Below, one piece after another: positions 1 to 4,257 of a DNA stretch of 5,814 nt (within the stretch, counting starts at the first letter, position 1; the number at the start of each line of letters is the position of its first letter). The position numbers and the translations under genes are program-made. Source of the DNA: an uncultured Gemmatimonadota bacterium (GTDB lineage: Bacteria > Gemmatimonadota > Gemmatimonadetes > Gemmatimonadales > Gemmatimonadaceae); the NCBI GenBank assembly GCA_903906325.1, contig CAIVJV010000201.1, forward strand, positions 1 through 5,814. Reading direction: 5' to 3'. The notes beneath the pieces were generated by a model. The model ran no database searches, was not told the DNA's origin, and saw only the letters and a list, made by a program, of their open reading frames with translations.

Positions 1-891
1 CTCACGACGGCGTTCGTTGCATGGCTCGCGCTGGGGTGGCTCCGCCATGCGACGCGCGATCGCGTGCCGACGATCGTCCCGGAGATCCGCTCCCCGGGGC
101 TCCCCTTCCTCACCGTGAGCGTGGGGCTCGTCGGTTTGATCGTGCTCCTGGCGCTCTATCTGACCACGCAGGCGCAGGCGCTCTTCGGTGGGGCCGAGCA
201 TCTGCTCGCGACGGTCGGGCTCACGCCCGCGGAGTACGCGCGGCGTGGCTTCTTCGAGATGGTGGCGGCGGCCGGCGTGGTGGTGGCGACGCTGGTGGCC
301 GCCGACTGGCTCCTCGCCGATGACGAGGGCGAGCGGCGGCGCTTCGGGATCCTCGGCGGGGTGCTCGTGGGGGAGGTCGCCGCGCTCCTCCTCTCGGCGG
401 TGGCGCGGATGCGGCTCTACATCGGGGAGTTCGGACTCACGGAGGACCGCGTGCTCGCCATCGCCATCATGGTGCTCGTCGCCGCGGCGCTGCTGGTGAT
501 CCTCACCACCTTCCCGCGTGGGCAGTCGGCGCGCTTCGCGCCGCGGATGCTCGGCGTGACGATCGGGTGGGTGGCGCTGCTCAACATCGCGAACCCCGAG
601 GCGATCGTGGTGCGCACGAATCTCGCTCGCGCCGAGCAGGGCAAGGCGTTCGACGTGCCCTACCACGCGGCGCTCTCCGGCGACGCGCTCGCGGTGCTGG
701 TCGCCGAGGCGGGGCAGCTCCCCACCCCGACCTGTGCGGCGCTCTCGACCGCGCTCTCGGCGCACTGGACCAAGCGTCTCACCGAGTCGAGCGGGGATTG
801 GCGGAGCGAGGGGCTCTCGTCGCGGCGGGCGCGGGCGTGGCACGCGGCCGGCGGCGGGCTCCCATGTCGCCCAGAGGGGGCGACGCGCTAG
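1..891 (+). CDS. DUF4173-family polytopic membrane protein, C-terminal part (5' end outside window)
   Basis: The frame is open from base 1 to the TAG at 889-891, giving 296 visible residues with no clear start, so the true start lies to the left. A GTG at 64 is in frame, but the residues before it (TTAFVAWLALGWL) look like the end of a membrane helix, so 64 is probably internal. Hydrophobic segments lie at about residues 36-56, 84-105, 117-134, 151-170 and 184-197. Motifs I associate with the DUF4173/DUF4153 membrane families are YARRGFFEM (79-87), MRLYIGEFGLTEDRVL (137-152), NPEAIVVRTNLAR (198-210) and a late GDWRSEGLSSRRAR. The C-terminus after the last helix is hydrophilic. These proteins sit in the inner membrane and have no established biochemical role. 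The gene ends 9 bases before the next start on the same strand, so read-through into the hydrolase gene is possible. The coding call is strong; the family call is from motif memory. Confidence 0.82.
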   Translation, partial: LTTAFVAWLALGWLRHATRDRVPTIVPEIRSPGLPFLTVSVGLVGLIVLLALYLTTQAQALFGGAEHLLATVGLTPAEYARRGFFEMVAAAGVVVATLVAADWLLADDEGERRRFGILGGVLVGEVAALLLSAVARMRLYIGEFGLTEDRVLAIAIMVLVAAALLVILTTFPRGQSARFAPRMLGVTIGWVALLNIANPEAIVVRTNLARAEQGKAFDVPYHAALSGDALAVLVAEAGQLPTPTCAALSTALSAHWTKRLTESSGDWRSEGLSSRRARAWHAAGGGLPCRPEGATR

Positions 892-894
892 ACT
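889..894 (+). promoter_or_regulatory. Putative leaderless-type -10 box of the hydrolase gene
   Basis: TAGACT matches TATAAT at four of six positions, including T1, A2 and the final T. Six bases (895-900) separate it from the ATG at 901, so a transcript starting at the usual distance would begin on the A of ATG. There is no Shine-Dalgarno match close upstream of 901, which fits a leaderless message. The box starts with the TAG stop codon of the preceding gene. The matching -35 position (866-871, GTCGCC) is poor. A chance match cannot be excluded. Confidence 0.33.
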
Positions 895-900
895 TTCGGG

Positions 901-1866
901 ATGCGCTCCGGACAGACGATCCTCGCCGTGGTCCTCGCCCTCACGGGGCTCGCCGTGGCCTCGGTCTGGGCCCCCGATCGCTCGGTGGAATCATTGAAGC
1001 CGCGCTGGGCCCCCGCCCCCTCGCGGTTCATCACGCTCGATGGGGCCGCGGTCCACTACCGCGACGAGGGACCGCGAGACGATCCGCAGCCGCTCCTGCT
1101 GCTCCATGGGTCGGCGGCCAGTCTGCACACCTGGGAGGGATGGACGGCGGCGCTCCACGATGAGCGCCGGGTGATCCGCCTCGACCTCCCCGGCTTCGGG
1201 CTCACCGGGCCGTTCCAGGACGGGGCGAGTTCACTCGCGCGGACGCTCGGGGTGATCGAGCGCTTGCTCGACACCCTCGGGGCTCCGCGGGTGATCGTCG
1301 CGGGGAACTCCCTCGGTGGACTCTACGCCTGGCAGCTCGCCGTGCGATCGCCGACACGGGTGGCAGGGCTCATCCTCGTGGACCCCGCGGGGTATCCGTC
1401 GCAGGCGACCTCGGTGCCGGTGGGGTTCAAGGTCGCGGCGCTCCCCGGGATGCGGTATGTGGCCTCGCAGGTCCTGCCGCGGCGCGTGATCGAGAGCAGT
1501 GTGCGGAACGTATATGGCGACCCGTCGAAGGTGACGCCGGAATTAGTGGATCGCTATTACGAACTCACGTTGCGCGAGGGAAATCGCCGCGCGTTCACGC
1601 AGCGGCCGCGGACCGGGGGTGGGGGCTCCACGAATCGCGGCGGTGGACTCGACACGCTCCAGATCGCGACGATCCGTGCGCCCACGCTGATCCTCTGGGG
1701 GGAGCTCGATCGACTGATCCCGCCGTCGAATGCGGCGCGGTTCGCGCGGGACATCCCGGGGTGCCGTGTGGTCCGCTTCCCCACGCTGGGCCATGTGCCG
1801 CACGAGGAGGATCCGGTGGCGAGTCTCGCACCGGTTCGAGAGTTCTTGGGGACGATCCCGCGCTGA
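901..1866 (+). CDS. Alpha/beta-fold hydrolase, N-terminally anchored or exported
   Basis: The 321-residue protein starts with a short basic stretch and a hydrophobic segment (about residues 6-23), which suggests a signal peptide or membrane anchor and a periplasmic catalytic domain. The alpha/beta-hydrolase landmarks are in order: LLLLHGS with the oxyanion HG at 69-70, DLPGFG (95-100), nucleophile elbow GNSLGG (135-140, Ser137), cap region (about 165-240), WGELD with the acid Asp270, and LGHVPHEEDP with catalytic His298. GNS-[LM]-GG elbows are typical of the MhpC/BphD-like carbon-carbon hydrolase branch, but esterases and epoxide hydrolases are close, so the substrate is unknown. Residues 237-250 form a Gly-rich linker (GGGGS, then GGG) between cap and core. 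The ATG at 901 is the only start that keeps the hydrophobic N-terminus. The gene lies 9 bases after the DUF4173 gene and converges on the acyltransferase gene 18 bases downstream. No frameshift or missing triad residue is seen. Confidence 0.93.
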   Translation: MRSGQTILAVVLALTGLAVASVWAPDRSVESLKPRWAPAPSRFITLDGAAVHYRDEGPRDDPQPLLLLHGSAASLHTWEGWTAALHDERRVIRLDLPGFGLTGPFQDGASSLARTLGVIERLLDTLGAPRVIVAGNSLGGLYAWQLAVRSPTRVAGLILVDPAGYPSQATSVPVGFKVAALPGMRYVASQVLPRRVIESSVRNVYGDPSKVTPELVDRYYELTLREGNRRAFTQRPRTGGGGSTNRGGGLDTLQIATIRAPTLILWGELDRLIPPSNAARFARDIPGCRVVRFPTLGHVPHEEDPVASLAPVREFLGTIPR

Positions 1867-1884
1867 ACGGACGCGCCGACCGCC

Positions 1885-3021
1885 TCAGACCTTGAGGATG
1901 ATCCCTCGCCGCCGCAGCGGCTCGAGGATCGCCCACCAGACCAGCACGAAGGTGAGCGCGAAGGCGAGCGAGGCATTCTTCGGTGTGAGATACGGGACGA
2001 AGAGGCTCTTGTACACGATCGATTGTACGGCGACCATCTTCCCCTCGACCTCGACCTTCCAGAGGGAGCCCAGGGTCTTGGCCATGAGGCCGGAGCCCAG
2101 GAAGGCGAGCAGGGGATTCACGCCGAAGGCGAGGAACGGGGTCGAGAGGCGCGTCATCAGCGGACCGTCCCCGAGCCAGGTGATCGTGGCGATCGCCATC
2201 GCCGCGAGGCCGGCGGTGAGGAGTACATAGCTCGAGGTCCAGAGCGATTTATTGATCGGGAAGGACCACCCCCACATCGCGCCAGCCATCGCGCAGAGCG
2301 CCCCGACGGCGAAGAGCCCATTGAGCCGGTCGCTGAGCGGTCGATCGCTCGCGATCCAGCGCCCCGCGAAGGTGCCGAGGATCGCGGTGCCGATCGCGGG
2401 GACGGTGGAAAGCACGCCTTCCGGGTCCCAGGTCTTCGACTGGCGCCAGAGATGCCCGTCGAGCAGCGCGCGATCGATCCACGCGGCAAGGGTCTGTGAC
2501 GGGGCATCGAGGAAGAGGATCCCTGGCCCCCCCTGCCCAGGCACGGGAAGCAGGGTCATCGCGAACCAATAGCCGTACAGGAGCGCCGCGAGGGTGACGA
2601 CCTGCTGCTTGAGCGTCGTGCGCTGGGTGAGCAGTGCGGCGCAGATGTACACCACGCCGATGCGCGGGAGCACCCCAGGGATGCGAAGCCCGGTGATTCG
2701 CTCGAGGGGATAGAAGGGGAAGGCGGCGAGGGCCCATCCACAGAGGATGATGATCGCGCCGCGCTTGATCGCTTGACCGCGGAGCGCCGATTCGCTGTCA
2801 CCGCGCGCCCGGCGCGCCTCCCGCGAGAGGTGCGTGGTGACGCCGACGATGAAGAGGAAGAAGGGGAAGATGAGATCGGTGGGGGTCCACCCATGCCAGC
2901 TCGCATGCGCGAGCGGGGGGTAGATGTTCCCCCAACTCCCCGGGTTGTTGACGAGGAGCATCCCCGCGACGGTGAGGCCGCGAAAGACATCGAGAGATCG
3001 AAGGCGGGGGGGCGTGGTCAT
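1885..3021 (-). CDS. HGSNAT/NagX-like (DUF5009/DUF1624-type) membrane acyltransferase
   Basis: The 378-residue polytopic inner-membrane protein opens with RLRSLDVFRGLTVAGMLLVNN (residues 6-26), then PGSW, IYPPLAHASWHGWTPTDL (33-50) and FPFFLFIVG (52-60), the hallmark N-terminus of bacterial relatives of heparan-alpha-glucosaminide N-acetyltransferase. About ten hydrophobic segments are visible: roughly 10-28, 46-64, 86-103, 114-133, 139-160, 208-223, 234-252, 259-283, 292-318 and 352-368. His39 in AHASWHG aligns by motif with the His proposed as the acetyl carrier in the human enzyme. Family members move an acetyl group from cytosolic acetyl-CoA to an amino sugar on the outer face; a transport-linked role (NagX) has also been proposed. 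The frame stays open upstream, to a Met at 3492, but that part lies inside the glycosidase gene and has composition-driven, Arg/Pro-rich sequence. The ATG at 3021 is chosen because it starts the family domain and overlaps the upstream stop as TGATG. No Shine-Dalgarno is seen, so translational coupling is likely. Length is close to that usual for the bacterial family. Confidence 0.9.
   Translation of the reverse strand: MTTPPRLRSLDVFRGLTVAGMLLVNNPGSWGNIYPPLAHASWHGWTPTDLIFPFFLFIVGVTTHLSREARRARGDSESALRGQAIKRGAIIILCGWALAAFPFYPLERITGLRIPGVLPRIGVVYICAALLTQRTTLKQQVVTLAALLYGYWFAMTLLPVPGQGGPGILFLDAPSQTLAAWIDRALLDGHLWRQSKTWDPEGVLSTVPAIGTAILGTFAGRWIASDRPLSDRLNGLFAVGALCAMAGAMWGWSFPINKSLWTSSYVLLTAGLAAMAIATITWLGDGPLMTRLSTPFLAFGVNPLLAFLGSGLMAKTLGSLWKVEVEGKMVAVQSIVYKSLFVPYLTPKNASLAFALTFVLVWWAILEPLRRRGIILKV
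2521..2538 (-). other. Potential G-quadruplex motif in the acyltransferase coding strand
   Basis: Read on the minus strand, this segment is GGG-CA-GGGGGGG-CCA-GGG, which fits the G3-N1-7 pattern four times with short loops. It is the coding strand, so the motif would be present in the mRNA, at codons for Pro-Gly-Gln-Gly-Gly-Pro-Gly (about residues 161-167), a loop after the fifth membrane segment. Flanking CCTGG/CCAGG arms could instead form a competing 5-bp hairpin. Gly/Pro codons in a G+C-rich gene produce such motifs by chance. Confidence 0.25.
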
Positions 3022-4184
3022 CAGGGACGTCGTCCGGCGCGGGGGGCCGCGGCGGGCGACCCTTCGCGCACGATCATAACCGCATTCCCGACGGGCCGCT
3101 CGCCGGTGGGATCGCTGGGGCGATTGCGCACGTGTCCCCCGACCCAGAGGGCAGTCGAGCCGCCCCCGTCGAGGTTGAGCCCTTCGGTGATCCCGAGCTC
3201 GCGCATGAGATCGGCGAGTTCCGTGAGGGTCATCCCAACACTCGCCGTCTGGCGCCCGTCGACGGCGATGAGCCAGAGGATACGGCCACCCGCCGAGGTA
3301 CCGATGGCGCTGCGGGGGTGCCGAGCGGCGGAGAAGGACGGCGCGGTCCGCTCGAGGGAGTCGGCGTGCGCGGCGAGGCTCACACTGTCGCGAAGGAGGA
3401 TGGGCCAGCCCCCGACGACGGCACGGGGGGTGAGCGCGCGCGCTGGGGTGACGAACCGCTGCGTGACCCGGAGCCGTGGCGCCCCACCCCACCAGCGCCG
3501 CCGCGCGGCGCGTGCGATCGAATCGAGTCGCGCCCGTGCCGGGGCACCGTAGGCGACGAGTCGCACACCACGGATCGTGGTGTCCCCCGTGACGCGCCGC
3601 GTGGAGTCATCCACCGGTGCACCGCCCCATCGCGCATCGAACCGCACGAGGGCCGAGGGCTGCGTCGGGCGCACGTTCACCGCATCGAGCACGAAGGTCT
3701 GCCGACCGAGGCGGAGCCGCCCCTCGTAGGCGAGCCCCGCGATGATCGGCGTCCCATCGGCGTCGATGGCGAATTGCCCGCGTTGGATGCGGCGTCCCTG
3801 CCTCGGCACATCGAACCCGACGATCCCCTTCCAGACCTCGCCCTCGATCACCTGGTTGTTGGTGACCTCGCCGGTCCGGAGATCGAAGAAGTCGGCGTTG
3901 AGGGCCACGGGAACCTCGCGCTGCGCCGCGAGGCGGGCAGCCATCGCCGAGGTGGTCTCGCGGCCACGCAGGGAATCGAAGGCGTGGCGGACGGTGAGCG
4001 TCCACGGCCCCTGAGCGCGATCGACCCGCACGAGATGGATGTCCCAGGGGCCGGTGGGCCGGGAGAGGTGCTGATACGTGATGCCCGGTGCGATGGTATC
4101 GACCGTTAATGGCCGCTGTGCCGTCAGCGGAATCCCGACAAGAAGTGTCAGGACACCTCCATAGTGTTTGACATGCCTCACCAT
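3021..4184 (-). CDS. Exported phosphodiester glycosidase family protein (NAGPA domain)
   Basis: The 387-residue protein begins with a basic n-region and hydrophobic core (VLTLLVGIPLTAQ, 11-23), a Sec signal peptide likely cut near residue 22-23, so it acts in the periplasm or beyond. NAGPA-domain landmarks follow: NADFF (96-100), HPRSAIGTS (289-297), AVDGRQ (307-312), MTLTELADLM (318-327), NLDGGGSTAL (337-346) and NRPSD with ERPVGNA (354-368). The human relative is the 'uncovering enzyme' that removes alpha-GlcNAc from GlcNAc-phospho-mannose; bacterial members are linked to exopolysaccharide or wall glycan phosphodiesters, with substrates mostly unknown. A middle segment (about 190-280) is Arg-rich and less conserved in appearance. 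The ATG at 4184 is the only start giving a full signal peptide. A strong GGAGGTGA lies 24 bases upstream, too far for normal initiation. The gene is divergent from the SusC-like gene, and its stop overlaps the acyltransferase start by one base, forming a two-gene operon with this gene first. Confidence 0.93.
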   Translation of the reverse strand: MVRHVKHYGGVLTLLVGIPLTAQRPLTVDTIAPGITYQHLSRPTGPWDIHLVRVDRAQGPWTLTVRHAFDSLRGRETTSAMAARLAAQREVPVALNADFFDLRTGEVTNNQVIEGEVWKGIVGFDVPRQGRRIQRGQFAIDADGTPIIAGLAYEGRLRLGRQTFVLDAVNVRPTQPSALVRFDARWGGAPVDDSTRRVTGDTTIRGVRLVAYGAPARARLDSIARAARRRWWGGAPRLRVTQRFVTPARALTPRAVVGGWPILLRDSVSLAAHADSLERTAPSFSAARHPRSAIGTSAGGRILWLIAVDGRQTASVGMTLTELADLMRELGITEGLNLDGGGSTALWVGGHVRNRPSDPTGERPVGNAVMIVREGSPAAAPRAGRRP

Positions 4185-4196
4185 GGGCGGTAACGT
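4168..4196 (+). promoter_or_regulatory. Putative sigma-70 promoter of the SusC-like gene
   Basis: A perfect TTGACA (4168-4173) is followed by a 17-base spacer and TAACGT (4191-4196), which keeps T1, A2 and T6 of the -10 consensus. Transcription would start near 4203, leaving a leader of about 52 bases before the ATG at 4255. The -35 lies inside the divergent glycosidase gene, over its codons 4-6, and the spacer includes its start codon, so firing in the two directions should interfere. Perfect -35 hexamers are rare in sequence this G+C-rich. Confidence 0.5.
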
Positions 4197-4197
4197 A
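4192..4197 (-). promoter_or_regulatory. Putative -10 box of the glycosidase-acyltransferase operon
   Basis: On the minus strand this reads TACGTT, a TANNNT match, followed by 7 bases (4191-4185) and then the ATG at 4184. Transcription would start at or one base before the A of ATG, a leaderless layout like that proposed for the hydrolase gene; both are preceded by GC, giving GCTANNNT. No good -35 lies 17 bases upstream (TCACGG). The box overlaps the -10 of the opposite promoter almost exactly. Confidence 0.35.
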
Positions 4198-4205
4198 GCC
4201 CGGTT

Positions 4206-4257
4206 CTCTCACCTCCGTGAGAGTGCGATCACCCTCTACCCCGGAACAGCTCTCATG
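4206..4257 (+). promoter_or_regulatory. SusC leader with two mutually exclusive stem-loops (candidate RNA switch)
   Basis: Stem A pairs CTCTCAC (4206-4212) with GTGAGAG (4217-4223): seven Watson-Crick pairs around the loop CTCC. It begins about three bases after the predicted transcript start. Stem B pairs CGTGAGAGT (4216-4224) with GCTCTCATG (4249-4257): nine pairs, two of them G-U, which covers the whole ATG start codon. Both stems use the same GTGAGAG, so only one can form. A weak Shine-Dalgarno (GGAA, 4243-4246, 8 bases before ATG) would sit in the loop of stem B. There is no U-run after stem A, so it does not look like a terminator. The pairing is directly visible; a regulatory role is inferred. 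Confidence 0.4.

Noticed and set aside
567..1163. 198-codon plus-strand frame spanning the DUF4173/hydrolase junction
   Set aside because: Arg/Gly/Ala-rich shadow overlapping two supported genes, with no recognisable motif.
1883..1897. CCTCA...TGAGG inverted repeat at the acyltransferase stop as a terminator
   Set aside because: Only five pairs, partly inside coding sequence, with no U-run on either strand.
3006..3012. C7 tract in codons 4-6 of the acyltransferase as a phase-variation site
   Set aside because: Another seven-base run occurs at 2527-2533 and a six-base run at 2915-2920, so such runs are ordinary here, and seven bases is short for slippage-based switching.
3022..3492. Upstream extension of the acyltransferase reading frame to a Met at 3492
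   Set aside because: It lies wholly within the glycosidase gene in another frame of the same strand and is Arg/Pro/His-rich without domain features. The family N-terminus starts at the ATG at 3021.
3132..4109. 325-codon plus-strand open frame opposite the glycosidase gene
   Set aside because: Charged, Pro/Arg/Gly-rich shadow of a well-supported gene; long antisense frames are expected at this G+C content.
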